Assembly (NCBI RefSeq): GCF_010731755.1
Contig: NZ_AP022589.1
Coordinates: forward strand, 806,001-870,000
Length of the DNA stretch: 64,000 nt
DNA from: Mycolicibacter minnesotensis
Lineage (GTDB): Bacteria; Actinomycetota; Actinomycetes; Mycobacteriales; Mycobacteriaceae
Direction of reading: 5' to 3'
How positions within the stretch are numbered: position 1 is the first letter of the stretch; the number at the start of each line of letters is the position of its first letter. Below the pieces are notes generated by a model. The model had not been told where the DNA came from, made no database searches, and was given only the letters and a program-made list of their open reading frames with translations. Positions 27,185 through 36,069 of the stretch are shown one piece after another. A program made the position numbers and the translations under genes.

Positions 27185-27760
27185 ATGAGTACGCAAACAC
27201 GAATCGAACCGCTGTCCCCTCGCAAGACCAATCCGCTGGTGCGGGCGATGTACCGCTACACCAGGCGACGCTTCGGAGAGGTCCCGGAGCCCTTCACCGT
27301 GATCGCACACCACCCGCGGCTGCTGCTGGCCAACGCCGTCCACGAGGGTCTGCTGCAGTCCGCGTCGCGCACGCTGCCTGCCACGGTGCGCGAACTGGCG
27401 GTGTTCTGGGCAGCCCGGACCATTGGCTGCTCGTGGTGTGTCGACTTCGGTGCCATGTTGACCCGGCTTGAGGGCCTCGACGTCGAGCGCCTCAAGGACA
27501 TCGACGATTACTCGAGCTCGCCCCTGTACAACGAGGACGAAAGGGCCGCGATCGCCTACGCCGACGCGGTCACCACCGACCCGCACCGCGTCACCGACGA
27601 ACAAGTGGCCGATCTGCGGCAACGCTTCGGTGACGCAGGCGTGATCGAGCTGACCTACCAGATAGGGATCGAGAACATGCGGGCCCGGATGTACTCGGCG
27701 CTGGGTATCACCGAGCAGGGCTTCAATTCCGGGGACGCCTGCCGGGTGCCGTGGGCCTGA
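27185..27760 (+). CDS. Carboxymuconolactone decarboxylase / AhpD-like protein next to sigJ
   Basis: 191 residues. The core VRELAVFWAARTIGCSWCVDFG near residues 69-90 carries the CxxC pair used by AhpD-like enzymes for peroxide or disulfide chemistry. A conserved YADAVTTDP follows. The ATG at 27185 gives MSTQTRIEPLSPRKT; the longer frame starting at 27086 would run through the tandem repeats and is rejected. It ends 4 bp before the convergent sigJ. ECF41-type sigma factors are typically found beside such genes, so a SigJ target is likely but not shown. Confidence 0.82.
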   Translation: MSTQTRIEPLSPRKTNPLVRAMYRYTRRRFGEVPEPFTVIAHHPRLLLANAVHEGLLQSASRTLPATVRELAVFWAARTIGCSWCVDFGAMLTRLEGLDVERLKDIDDYSSSPLYNEDERAAIAYADAVTTDPHRVTDEQVADLRQRFGDAGVIELTYQIGIENMRARMYSALGITEQGFNSGDACRVPWA

Positions 27761-27764
27761 CGAA

Positions 27765-28664
27765 TCAGCGAGGACGCAGCGGCGACGCGCTGAACTTGTC
27801 CGGGTTGGCGATATCCCAGATCGCCACCACGCGCCCGTCGCGAACCGTCATCGCGGTGACCCGCGGTAGCAGCTCGGCAAAGCCGTCGGTTTCGGGCGCG
27901 CCCGGCGTATAGGCGCCGAGTTCGCCATTGACCAGCGCCAGCTGGTTGGCGGTGATCAACGTCGGGCCGTAACGGCGCGCCAAACCCAGCAAGAACCGGG
28001 CCACCTTCTCGGGGCTGCGAATGACCCGCGCCGCAGTCGGGGCCCGGCGATTCGCGTCGCCGGTGAACGTCACCTCGGGGTGCAGCAGGGCCACCACGGC
28101 CGCCAGGTCGCCGGCGGACATCGCGGCCATCAGCCCGCCGACCGCCTGATCATGTCGCGGGTCGCGGGATGGTGGCGGATCGACGTGGACGGCTTTGCGG
28201 GCCCGCGATGCCAGCTGGCGGGCCGCGCCTTCGCTGGTGCCCAACACCGCGGCCACCTCGCCGAACGGCATCGCGAACCCGTCGTGCAGCACAAAGGCCA
28301 CTCGCTGGTCGGGGGTCAGCCGCTCCAGCACCACCATCGCCGCAAATCGGGCATCTTCGCCGGCCACCACGGCCGCCAGTGGATCGGAGTCGCCGACACC
28401 GGTGACCACGGGCTCGGGCAGCCACTGCCCGACGTAGGACTCGCGGCGTCGCGGCGCAGAGCGGAGTCGGTCGAGACCCAGGCGACTCACCACCGTGGTC
28501 AACCAGGCTCGCGGGTCGGTGATCTGGTCGCGTTCGGCGGCGTCGAAACGCAACCACGCGTCCTGCACGATGTCCTCGGCGTCGGCAAACATGCCGGTGA
28601 GCCGGTAAGCCACCGCCAGCAGATGCGGCCGCAGCGCCTCGAAGTCCTCTACCGACGCCGTCAT
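27765..28664 (-). CDS. sigJ: ECF sigma factor SigJ (ECF41 type with SnoaL-like C-terminus)
   Basis: 299 residues. Sigma-2 region at about 6-70 (FEALRPHLLAVAYRLTGMFADAEDIVQDAW), sigma-4 at about 105-165 (LERLTPDQRVAFVLHDGFAMPF...GTSEGAARQLASRARK), then a C-terminal NTF2/SnoaL-like domain that in ECF41 factors works as a built-in regulator in place of a separate anti-sigma factor. Family marks are the linker motif WLPEP near residue 87 and IANPDKF near the C-terminus; the DGGGR motif is degenerate (GDANR). Close in wording to M. tuberculosis SigJ. The ATG at 28664 is preferred to a frame from 28877 that runs through the upstream TetR gene. Ten nt separate the two genes. Confidence 0.9.
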   Translation of the reverse strand: MTASVEDFEALRPHLLAVAYRLTGMFADAEDIVQDAWLRFDAAERDQITDPRAWLTTVVSRLGLDRLRSAPRRRESYVGQWLPEPVVTGVGDSDPLAAVVAGEDARFAAMVVLERLTPDQRVAFVLHDGFAMPFGEVAAVLGTSEGAARQLASRARKAVHVDPPPSRDPRHDQAVGGLMAAMSAGDLAAVVALLHPEVTFTGDANRRAPTAARVIRSPEKVARFLLGLARRYGPTLITANQLALVNGELGAYTPGAPETDGFAELLPRVTAMTVRDGRVVAIWDIANPDKFSASPLRPR

Positions 28665-28674
28665 CGCCACCAGC

Positions 28675-29265
28675 CTAGGCGCGGATGCGTACCGCCAGCA
28701 GCGTCGTCCATTCGGAGAGGTACTCCTCGTCGGCCAGCTGTGCGCCCACGCCGCGATAGAGCATCCGCCCGGCCCGGTTGCCCAGCAACGCATTGACCGC
28801 CACCACGGCGATCCGCTGGGCGTCGGCGGCGGCCAGGTGCGGGGCCCACCCGGCGATCCAGTCGGCCAGCTCAGCACACAGGCCGTCTACCAGCGCGGCA
28901 TAGGCGGCTGCCACTCGGGCCGACTGATCGGCAGGCGTGCGCGCGGCGATCTGCAGCAGCTGCGTCTCCTCGTCGAGTACGGCGAACAGATACCGTCCCA
29001 GCAGGGTCAACTCGGTGTCCAGATCCCCCAGGCCGGCAAAGAGTGCCCGGACGTCACGCATGGCGCCGCGGCGGTCCAACTGCCGGTCGATTCCGGCGGC
29101 CAGCAGGGCTTCCTTGGATTTGAAGTGGTGGTACAGCGCACCGGATCCCGGCGCCAGGCCGGCAGCCTTCTCGATCTGGGCAACGCTGGTCGCGCGGTAA
29201 CCCTGCTCGCTGAACAGCCGCATCGCCTCGTTGACCAGACGGTCCCGCGTTGTCGTCTCCACCAT
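28675..29265 (-). CDS. TetR-family regulator upstream of sigJ
   Basis: 196 residues. N-terminal helix-turn-helix RDRLVNEAMRLFSEQGYRATSVAQI...GSGALYHHFKSKEALL at about 7-57, the typical TetR DNA-binding domain, then an alpha-helical ligand domain. The ATG at 29265 gives MVETTTRDRL. It is divergent from the UbiB-like/P450 genes. Two 12-bp dyads in the 69-bp intergenic region are plausible operators. It probably forms a two-gene operon with sigJ. Ligand unknown. Confidence 0.85.
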   Translation of the reverse strand: MVETTTRDRLVNEAMRLFSEQGYRATSVAQIEKAAGLAPGSGALYHHFKSKEALLAAGIDRQLDRRGAMRDVRALFAGLGDLDTELTLLGRYLFAVLDEETQLLQIAARTPADQSARVAAAYAALVDGLCAELADWIAGWAPHLAAADAQRIAVVAVNALLGNRAGRMLYRGVGAQLADEEYLSEWTTLLAVRIRA

Positions 29266-29276
29266 TGACCATCCCA

Positions 29277-29309
29277 AAGTAAGCACTTAGTGTTGCCAAG
29301 TGATCACTT
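29277..29309. promoter_or_regulatory. Paired 12-bp dyads, probable TetR operator
   Basis: AAGTAAGCACTT (29277-29288, imperfect) and AAGTGATCACTT (29298-29309, perfect palindrome), centres 21 bp apart, that is two helical turns. Both lie in the short divergent region between the TetR gene and the kinase-like gene, so binding could control both directions. Confidence 0.6.
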
Positions 29310-29334
29310 TAGCAGTCGTCGACGGGGGGCCACG

Positions 29335-30741
29335 ATGAGCGATTCCGTGCCGCGGGGCCGAGTTCGCCGCACCATGCCGCTGGCCGGATTCACCGCGCGC
29401 GCCGCCGGGGGGCGAGTGGTGGCTGCGCTGCGCGCCAAGACCGGCGATGCCGGGGCAGTGGAGAAGTTTCACGAGCGCACCGCAGAGCGATACGCCGAGC
29501 TGCTCGGCCACTCCAAAGGTGTGCTGATGAAGGCCGGTCAGATGTTCTCGCTGATCGACGCCGGCGCGGTGGGCGGCGGCGAGTTGTCGCCGTACCAGCG
29601 GGCGCTCACCAGGTTGCAGGCCGATGCCCCGCCGATGCCGCCCGAGCTGGCTCGGGAGGTTGTGCAGGCCGATTTGGGCCGGCCGGTCGAGCGAGTGTTC
29701 GCCGAGTTCACCCACGAGCCGATGGCCGCGGCATCCATCGGCCAGGTCCACCGCGCGATCCTGCCCGACGGGCGGCCGGTGGCGGTCAAGGTCCAGTACC
29801 CCGGCGTGGCCGAAGCGATCCGCGCCGACCTGGCCAACACCGAACTGCTGACGACGGTGATCCGATTCGCCTCGGCGGCCACCGGACCGATGCCCGACCT
29901 GCGCCAGAGCGCCCGCGAGATCTCGGCGCGCATCACCGAGGAAATCGACTACCGACACGAGGCGGCCAACATCACGGCGTTCGCCACGTTGTATCGCGAT
30001 CATCCGTTCATCCGGATTCCCGAGGTAGTTCCCGAAGCCTCCGGCGACCGCGTCCTGACCATGAGCTACCTCGACGGACTGGACTGGGCCGCGGCAAAGC
30101 ACGCCGACCAAGACCTGAAGAACACCTGGGCCGAGGCGATCTCTCGGATGGTGACCGGCTCCTACCGGCACGCGAGCATGTTCCATGCCGACCCACATCC
30201 CGGCAACTACCGATTCGGACTCGACGGGACGGTGGGTTTCGTCGACTTCGGCTGCGTGAAAGTACTTTCCGAGTCGTTGCGGCGCGGACTGGTTGAGACA
30301 CTACGTTTCGTGCTGGACGACGACCGGCCTGCGCTACTCGACTCGATGCGGGCCAACGGCTTTCTCACCAGAGAATCCGCCCTCACCGGCGACCAGGCGT
30401 ATCAATGGTGGGAACAGGTCGTCCACGAGCTGCTGGAGCCCCAACCGGTGACCTACTCCCCCGAAACCATCGGCCGCGCAGTGCGATCCCTGCTCGACGT
30501 CCGCGGCGCCGAGCATCCGCTGCGACACCTCTCGGTCCCGCCGGACTTCGTGTTCTTCTCCCGACTCAACCTGTCGATGAACGCGGTCTTCGCCGCGTTG
30601 GGCGCCACCTTCGACGCTCGATCGGCCGTCGACGACATGGACGGTGCTGCCGAGCCGTCCACCGAACTCGGTAAACGCCACGTCGCTTGGGTTCTCGACC
30701 GCGGCCTGCCCTTCGGATTGGACGATCATGACGCGGCCTGA
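29335..30741 (+). CDS. ABC1/AarF/UbiB-family atypical kinase
   Basis: 468 residues. Family motifs in order: the N-terminal KxGQ (VLMKAGQMFS near 65), AASIGQVHRA with the A-rich loop near 138, the lysine strand VAVKVQYPG near 155, EEIDYRHEA with a glutamate near 202, catalytic HADPHPGN near 284, and VDFG near 304. UbiB/ABC1 proteins are ATPases that support quinone or other lipid metabolism, often by extracting lipid intermediates. First gene of a likely operon with the P450 and divergent from the TetR/sigJ pair. The specific lipid is unknown. Confidence 0.85.
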   Translation: MSDSVPRGRVRRTMPLAGFTARAAGGRVVAALRAKTGDAGAVEKFHERTAERYAELLGHSKGVLMKAGQMFSLIDAGAVGGGELSPYQRALTRLQADAPPMPPELAREVVQADLGRPVERVFAEFTHEPMAAASIGQVHRAILPDGRPVAVKVQYPGVAEAIRADLANTELLTTVIRFASAATGPMPDLRQSAREISARITEEIDYRHEAANITAFATLYRDHPFIRIPEVVPEASGDRVLTMSYLDGLDWAAAKHADQDLKNTWAEAISRMVTGSYRHASMFHADPHPGNYRFGLDGTVGFVDFGCVKVLSESLRRGLVETLRFVLDDDRPALLDSMRANGFLTRESALTGDQAYQWWEQVVHELLEPQPVTYSPETIGRAVRSLLDVRGAEHPLRHLSVPPDFVFFSRLNLSMNAVFAALGATFDARSAVDDMDGAAEPSTELGKRHVAWVLDRGLPFGLDDHDAA

Positions 30742-31888
30742 AGTCGCCGCACCACGCCTGCCGTGGAGCGCCGTCGATCCCTATCCGTTCTACGAGTCCC
30801 GGCGCAGTCAGGGTGACGTGGTGTGGGATGACACCGCAGCAGCATGGCTGGTCCTGGGCTACCACGCTGCCCGCGAGGTGCTGAGCGGTACCGGCTGGAC
30901 CAGCGATCCCCTGGCCAGGCCGAGCGCAGTGGCCGCGGTGAACGCAGCAGGAACCCAATTCGCAGGGCGGTCAATGCTGTTCACCGACGGCGCTATCCAC
31001 CAACGATTGCGCGGGTCTATGCGCGACGTGTTCACCCGCTCCTTCGTCTCCGGTCTGTCCACCGGCGTGGAGGCGATCACCGCGGCGGCAGTCGATGCAC
31101 CGGCCACCGCAGTCCCGTTCGACTTCATGGCCGAGATCGCCCTGCCGATACCTATCGCGGTGATCGGCGAATGGCTGGGCCTCGATGACGTGGGACTTCG
31201 CGTGCTGCAGGAGCTTTCACCACCGATCGTGGCGATGCTAGGCACCCTTGCCGACGACGAGATAGTAGGCGCGGGAGCGGCGGCGGCCGCCGAGCTCACA
31301 GCCGCATTCCTGGCCCTTGCCGCCGACCGTCGCGCCCATCCCGGTGACGATCTGATCAGTTTCATCGCCGGTGATCCAGACTTGGAACTCGACGAAGTCG
31401 CGGTGAACGCGGTACTGCTCGCGGTGGCCGGGCATGAGACCACCGCAAATCTGTTGGGCGCTGGGCTGTTGCGGCTACTCGACCCGCTCGTCGGCCCCGC
31501 GGAGGTCACCGCCGCGATGGTCACCGAACTGCTGCGGCTCGACGCCCCCGCTCAGGCGGTGGCCCGCACCGCCACCGTGGATCAGCGGATCGGTGGAGTC
31601 CACATCCCGGCCGGCGATCCGGTGCTGGTCGTGGTCGCCGCCGCGAACCGCGATCCCGGCGTCTACGCCGAACCCGATCAGTTCCGCCCCGACCGAGACG
31701 GCCCGCCACCGCTGTCCTTCGGCCACGGCGAGCACTACTGCCTGGGGGCGGCGCTGGCCAGGCTGGAGACAACGGTGGCACTGCGTGCCATCCTGGCCCG
31801 GGAGCCGCGGCTAGCCGGCCCGGTGCAATGGCGCGACACCCCGGCCATTCGGGGGCCGCTGCGCATGCCGGTGGCATTCGGAAAATAG
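30728..31888 (+). CDS. Cytochrome P450
   Basis: 386 residues, soluble bacterial type. Helix I motif AVAGHETTAN near residues 233-242, the ExxR of helix K as ELLR near 265, and the heme-binding loop FGHGEHYCLG near 332-341 with the ligating cysteine. The ATG at 30728 lies inside the end of the kinase gene (14-nt overlap), so the genes are very probably co-translated. A ferredoxin and reductase are not encoded nearby and would be supplied from elsewhere. CYP family and substrate cannot be given. Confidence 0.93.
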   Translation: MTRPEVAAPRLPWSAVDPYPFYESRRSQGDVVWDDTAAAWLVLGYHAAREVLSGTGWTSDPLARPSAVAAVNAAGTQFAGRSMLFTDGAIHQRLRGSMRDVFTRSFVSGLSTGVEAITAAAVDAPATAVPFDFMAEIALPIPIAVIGEWLGLDDVGLRVLQELSPPIVAMLGTLADDEIVGAGAAAAAELTAAFLALAADRRAHPGDDLISFIAGDPDLELDEVAVNAVLLAVAGHETTANLLGAGLLRLLDPLVGPAEVTAAMVTELLRLDAPAQAVARTATVDQRIGGVHIPAGDPVLVVVAAANRDPGVYAEPDQFRPDRDGPPPLSFGHGEHYCLGAALARLETTVALRAILAREPRLAGPVQWRDTPAIRGPLRMPVAFGK

Positions 31889-31931
31889 CGGTTGTGCGGT
31901 GTCACCGTCGATGCCACGACACAATGCACCA

Positions 31932-32921
31932 GTGCCCAAGCCGCCGATTGACCCCGTCCGCTGGCAGCCCCCGGGATCGCGGCCGCTGCCGCCACCGGAC
32001 CCCACACCGGCTCTGACCCTCGTCGAGATTCCCGGCACCGCCCCCGAAGACGTCGTCGTCGCGGCCGATGGAACCGTCTGGACCGGGGTCGAGGACGGCC
32101 GGATCATCTGCGTCGACCCGGCCACCGGCACGCCGCGGGAGGTCATCGACACCGGCGGCCGTCCGCTGGGGCTGGCCTTCACCCACGACCAGCGACTGCT
32201 GATCTGCGACAGCCACCGCGGCCTACTGCGCTATGACCCCAGCACCGGCCGGTTGGAGACCCTGGTGAGCGAGGTAGCCGGCAAGCCGCTGACCTTCTGC
32301 TCCAACGCGGTCGAATCCAGCGACGGGACAATCTATTTCACCGAGTCCACCAACCGTTTCCACTACGAGCACTACAAGGGTTCGGTGATCGAGGCACGCG
32401 GCAGCGGATCCTTGCTGCGCCGCGATCCGGACGGTTCGGTGAGTGTGTTGGCCGAGGGCCTGCACTTCGCCAACGGCGTGACACTGACCGCCGACGAATC
32501 GGCGGTGGTGTTCGCCGAGAGCACCGGGAGGCGGCTGTCCACGTATTGGCTGACCGGACCACGCCGCGGTTCGATCACCCCGCTGGTCCAGGAGTTGCCC
32601 GGCCATCCCGACAACATCTCCACCGGGCGCGACGGGCGGATCTGGGTGGCGATGGTCTCGGATCGCAATGCCCTGTCGGACTGGCTGAGCCCGCGCGCAC
32701 CGGTACTGCGCCGGCTGCTGTGGCGGATGCCGTATCGCTGGTTGCCCAACCCGGTCCCGGTGGTGTGGGTGGTCGCCTTCGATCCCGAGGACGGGCGGGT
32801 GCTGACCCAGTTCCGCACCGAACACCCCGGCTTCGGACTGGTGACCGGCGTGGTGGAGTCCGGCGGCCGGTTGTGGATGGGCCGGATCGCAGGGCCTGGT
32901 CTGGCATATTTTCAGCTGTAA
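31932..32921 (+). CDS. SMP-30 / strictosidine-synthase-like beta-propeller protein
   Basis: 329 residues from the GTG at 31932; GTG 31899 and ATG 31911 are in-frame alternatives. A CACAAT -10-like hexamer 6 nt before 31932 supports a leaderless start. The sequence has the repeating [15 protein letters not shown] / [16 protein letters not shown] / [15 protein letters not shown] / [17 protein letters not shown] pattern of a six-bladed propeller with metal-binding Glu/Asn/Asp positions, as in SMP-30 lactonases and strictosidine-synthase-like hydrolases. It follows the P450 by 43 bp and could process a lactone or ester made by that pathway; this is inference. Confidence 0.78.
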   Translation: MPKPPIDPVRWQPPGSRPLPPPDPTPALTLVEIPGTAPEDVVVAADGTVWTGVEDGRIICVDPATGTPREVIDTGGRPLGLAFTHDQRLLICDSHRGLLRYDPSTGRLETLVSEVAGKPLTFCSNAVESSDGTIYFTESTNRFHYEHYKGSVIEARGSGSLLRRDPDGSVSVLAEGLHFANGVTLTADESAVVFAESTGRRLSTYWLTGPRRGSITPLVQELPGHPDNISTGRDGRIWVAMVSDRNALSDWLSPRAPVLRRLLWRMPYRWLPNPVPVVWVVAFDPEDGRVLTQFRTEHPGFGLVTGVVESGGRLWMGRIAGPGLAYFQL

Positions 32922-32989
32922 CTTCCGTCCCACCAGCCACAGCGTGGCTCCCCGATTTCGCCGCGCCCGTGACTTACCCTGCACACACG

Positions 32990-34225
32990 ATGACTTCTCT
33001 GCGCTCGCTGTCTGCCCTGATGGCGGTCGGTTTTCTGGCCACCGCCGCTCCCCTGGCCACCCCTGCGGCCTGGGCGGACCCCACGCCGGGCCGGGGTGCG
33101 GGTACGGTCGGCTGCCCCTATCAGGTCAGCACCCCGCCCGCCGTAGACACCTCAGAAGTGCCCCAGGCCGGCGATCCCCCACTGCCGCTTCCGGTCCCGG
33201 CCACCCCGGTCGGCGGCGAAGCACTGTCCGGCTGCGGGATCGTGACCGCGCCGGACACCCCGCCCGTGCCCACCGAGGTCTCGGCCGAATCGTGGCTGGT
33301 AGCCGACATGGACACCGGCGCGGTGATCGCCGCCCGCGACCCGCACGGGCGGCATCGGCCGGCCAGCGTGATCAAAGTGTTGACCGCGATGGCGTCGCTG
33401 AATGAGCTGGACCCCAATGCTGTCGTCGTGGGCACCCAGGATGACGCCAACGCCGAGGGCACCCGGGTCGGTGTTGGTCCCGGTGGCCACTTCACCGTGA
33501 ACCAGCTGCTGCACGGACTGCTGATGGGGTCGGGCAACGACGCCGCCCACGCCCTGGCCATGCAACTCGGCGGCTGGGACGTCGCGCTGCACAAGATCAA
33601 TACCTTGGCTGCGCGACTCGGCGGCCGCGACACCCGCGCCGCCACGCCCTCGGGACTCGACGGGCCCGGCATGAGTACCTCGGCCTACGACATCGGTCTG
33701 TTCTACCGCTACGCCTGGAACAACCCGGCGTTCGCCAATATCGTCGCGACCCGCACCTTCGACTTCCCCGGCTACGGCGATATACCCGGATACGAGCTGG
33801 AGAACGACAACCAGCTGCTCTACAACTATCCGGGCGCGCTCGGCGGCAAGACCGGCTACACCGACGATGCCGGGCAGACGTTTGTCGGCGCGGCAACCCG
33901 AGACGGGCGTCGCCTGGTGGCGGTGCTGCTGCGCGGCACCCGCCAGCCCATCCCGCCCTGGCAGCAGGCCGCCCAGCTGCTCGACTACGGCTTCGCGGTC
34001 CCGCCCGGCACCCGGGTGGGGACGCTGATCGAACCGGACCCGTCACTGGTGGCGCCCCGCGCCCCGGCCGACGCCCCCAGCCCGCAGGCCATGATGTTGA
34101 CGCCGTCCGATGACACCGTGCCGGTCCGCGTCGGGGTGGCCATCTTCGGCACGATCGTGGTGTTCGGACTGATCATGGGCGCCCGGGCGGTGAACCGCCG
34201 CCCCGGACGGAGCTCGGCGTGGTGA
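32990..34225 (+). CDS. dacB1: D-alanyl-D-alanine carboxypeptidase DacB1
   Basis: 411-residue penicillin-binding protein of the S11 family trimming peptidoglycan stem peptides outside the membrane. Signal peptide at about 1-29 (cleavage near AWA-DP), catalytic SxxK as SVIK near residue 128, SGN near 182, KTG as [11 protein letters not shown] near 287, and a C-terminal membrane anchor [20 protein letters not shown] at about 381-400. A cysteine pair lies in the N-terminal extension. TACCCT ends 9 nt before the ATG, so the leader is very short. Matches M. tuberculosis Rv3330. Overlaps the next gene by 4 nt. Confidence 0.94.
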   Translation: MTSLRSLSALMAVGFLATAAPLATPAAWADPTPGRGAGTVGCPYQVSTPPAVDTSEVPQAGDPPLPLPVPATPVGGEALSGCGIVTAPDTPPVPTEVSAESWLVADMDTGAVIAARDPHGRHRPASVIKVLTAMASLNELDPNAVVVGTQDDANAEGTRVGVGPGGHFTVNQLLHGLLMGSGNDAAHALAMQLGGWDVALHKINTLAARLGGRDTRAATPSGLDGPGMSTSAYDIGLFYRYAWNNPAFANIVATRTFDFPGYGDIPGYELENDNQLLYNYPGALGGKTGYTDDAGQTFVGAATRDGRRLVAVLLRGTRQPIPPWQQAAQLLDYGFAVPPGTRVGTLIEPDPSLVAPRAPADAPSPQAMMLTPSDDTVPVRVGVAIFGTIVVFGLIMGARAVNRRPGRSSAW

Positions 34226-34614
34226 TCAAGGCGCTGCGAGCATTCGGCTTGTTCACCGGGCTGCTGTTAATCGGGCTCGGAATCAGCCGGATGGCGTTCT
34301 CCCTGGATTCCATTCCCGACGGCCAGGCCGTCAACGCCACGGTGGACAGCGAGACCCGCGCGGCCGGTGCACTGCTCATCGGCTTCGGCGTCGGCTACCT
34401 CGAAGCGTTTCGACGCTCGCCGATCCCCGCCGGAGCAGTACGGCTGTTGGCCGCCACCATGGCACTGCTCGGAGTCTCCCGGCTGATGTCCATGGCCGAC
34501 GTCGGCATGCCACATCCGGCCTTCATCGCGGCGTGCGCCGTTGAGTTCCTCGCCGCGGCGCTGACCTATGGGTATGCCACCTTGGCCGACCGGCGCGACG
34601 CGGACGTTGGTTAG
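34222..34614 (+). CDS. Small membrane protein, DUF4345-like
   Basis: 130 residues with four hydrophobic helices (about 5-22, 46-62, 76-92, 103-122), resembling DUF4345 proteins. GTG at 34222 overlaps the dacB1 stop (GTGA); GTG at 34219 is an equally possible start one codon earlier. Probably co-translated with dacB1. Function unknown. Confidence 0.65.
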   Translation: MIKALRAFGLFTGLLLIGLGISRMAFSLDSIPDGQAVNATVDSETRAAGALLIGFGVGYLEAFRRSPIPAGAVRLLAATMALLGVSRLMSMADVGMPHPAFIAACAVEFLAAALTYGYATLADRRDADVG

Positions 34615-34628
34615 CCGGCCCCATCCCC

Positions 34629-34634
34629 TACCGT
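34629..34634 (+). promoter_or_regulatory. Leaderless -10 element of sugI
   Basis: TACCGT, then 7 nt, then ATG at 34642. The in-frame GTG at 34633 overlaps this hexamer, so the ATG is the more likely start. Confidence 0.45.
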
Positions 34635-34641
34635 GAGCCAG

Positions 34642-36069
34642 ATGGGCCGAATCGGGGAACTGCGCCGCTCCTCGCCGCTGGCGCTGCTGGTGGGCTTGGC
34701 CGCCGCGAGCGTCGGGGTCATCTACGGCTACGACCTGTCCAATATCGCCGGGGCCCTGCTGTTCATCGAGCGGGATTTCGGACTGTCGTCCGCGCAGCAG
34801 GAGATGATCGCTACGGCCACGGTGATCGGCGAGATCGGTGGCGCGCTGGCCGGCGGGTGGCTGGCCAACGCGATCGGGCGCAAGCGTTCGATGGTCGGGG
34901 TGAGCGTGGGCTACGCGGCTTTCGCGCTGCTGGGGGCGGCCGCTACCTCGGTATCGACTCTGACACTGGCGCGGTTGCTGCTGGGCATCACCATCGGAGT
35001 TTCTGTGGTGGTGGTCCCGGTGTTCGTGGCCGAGTCGGCGCCGGCCCACGCTCGCGGTGCGCTGCTGGTCACCTATGGCGTGGCCACCGTGATCGGGATC
35101 ATCGCCGGATACGTGATCGCCTACCTGTTCGCCGGTGCCGGCAACTGGCGGGCAATGCTGGGACTGGCTGCAGTACCCGCGGTGCTGGTGACGTGGGTGT
35201 TGGCCCGCGTCCCCGACACCGCCCGCTGGTATCTGCTCAAAGGCCGAGTCGACGAGGCGGAACGCACCCTGCGCCGCATCGAACCCGGCGCCGATGCCCA
35301 GCGTGAGCTGGCCGAGATCGGCGCCACCCTGGCCCAGGACCAGGCCGGTGGGCTGGGGGTGCTGCGTGAGATGCTGCGGCCGCCGTATCTGCGGGCGACG
35401 CTGTTCGTGGTGACGCTGGGGTTCTTCATCCAGATCACCGGAATCAACGCGATCGTGTACTACAGCCCCCGACTGTTCGAGAAGATGGGCTTCGAAGGCG
35501 ACTTCGCGTTGCTGATCCTGCCGGCGCTGGTGCAGGTGGCCGCCCTGGCGGCCATGGTCGTCTCCTTGGTGCTGATCGACCGGGTGGGCCGGCGGCCGAT
35601 CCTGCTCTCGGGTATCACAGCGATGGTCACCGCCAATCTGCTGCTGGTCGCTGTCTTCGCCGCCGGCGATACCTTCGGCAGCGCGCTTGCAGCAGTCAAA
35701 TTCGGCGGGGTGCTGCTGTTCACCGTCGGCTACACGTTCGGTTTCGGCTCCCTGGTGTGGGTTTACGCCGGGGAGAGCCTGCCAGCCCGGATGCGGTCCC
35801 TGGGCTCATCGGCGATGCTGACATCGGACCTGGTGGGCAATGCGATCGTGGCCGCGGTCTTTCTGACCATGCTCACCGCGCTGGGCGGCGCCGGGACTTT
35901 CGCGGTGTTCGGGGTCCTGGCGATACTCAGCCTCGCATTCGTCTATCGCTACGCCCCGGAGACCAAAGGCCGCCAATTGGAAGACATCCGGCACTTCTGG
36001 GAGAACGACGGTAGCTGGCCCGCGCCGGAAGCCGGGGCGACGACCGCAGACCTCGAGGCCTCGGCATGA
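34642..36069 (+). CDS. sugI: MFS sugar-proton symporter SugI
   Basis: 475 residues with twelve predicted membrane helices, sugar porter branch of the major facilitator superfamily. Signatures: GYDLSNIAGALLFI in TM1, GWLANAIGRKRSM in loop 2-3 (about 74-86), RLLLGITIGVSVVVVPVFVAE near TM4-5, DTARWYLLKGR at the end of TM6, QITGINAIVYYSP in TM7, IDRVGRRP in loop 8-9 and YAPETKGRQLEDI at the C-terminus. The start is chosen from the leaderless promoter. Coupled by ATGA to nagA, which suggests but does not prove amino-sugar uptake. Confidence 0.92.
   Translation: MGRIGELRRSSPLALLVGLAAASVGVIYGYDLSNIAGALLFIERDFGLSSAQQEMIATATVIGEIGGALAGGWLANAIGRKRSMVGVSVGYAAFALLGAAATSVSTLTLARLLLGITIGVSVVVVPVFVAESAPAHARGALLVTYGVATVIGIIAGYVIAYLFAGAGNWRAMLGLAAVPAVLVTWVLARVPDTARWYLLKGRVDEAERTLRRIEPGADAQRELAEIGATLAQDQAGGLGVLREMLRPPYLRATLFVVTLGFFIQITGINAIVYYSPRLFEKMGFEGDFALLILPALVQVAALAAMVVSLVLIDRVGRRPILLSGITAMVTANLLLVAVFAAGDTFGSALAAVKFGGVLLFTVGYTFGFGSLVWVYAGESLPARMRSLGSSAMLTSDLVGNAIVAAVFLTMLTALGGAGTFAVFGVLAILSLAFVYRYAPETKGRQLEDIRHFWENDGSWPAPEAGATTADLEASA

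Noticed and set aside
29335..30741. Assignment of the kinase-like gene as a ubiquinone synthesis enzyme
   Set aside because: Mycobacteria use menaquinone, and the family has wider lipid roles; only the family name is supported.
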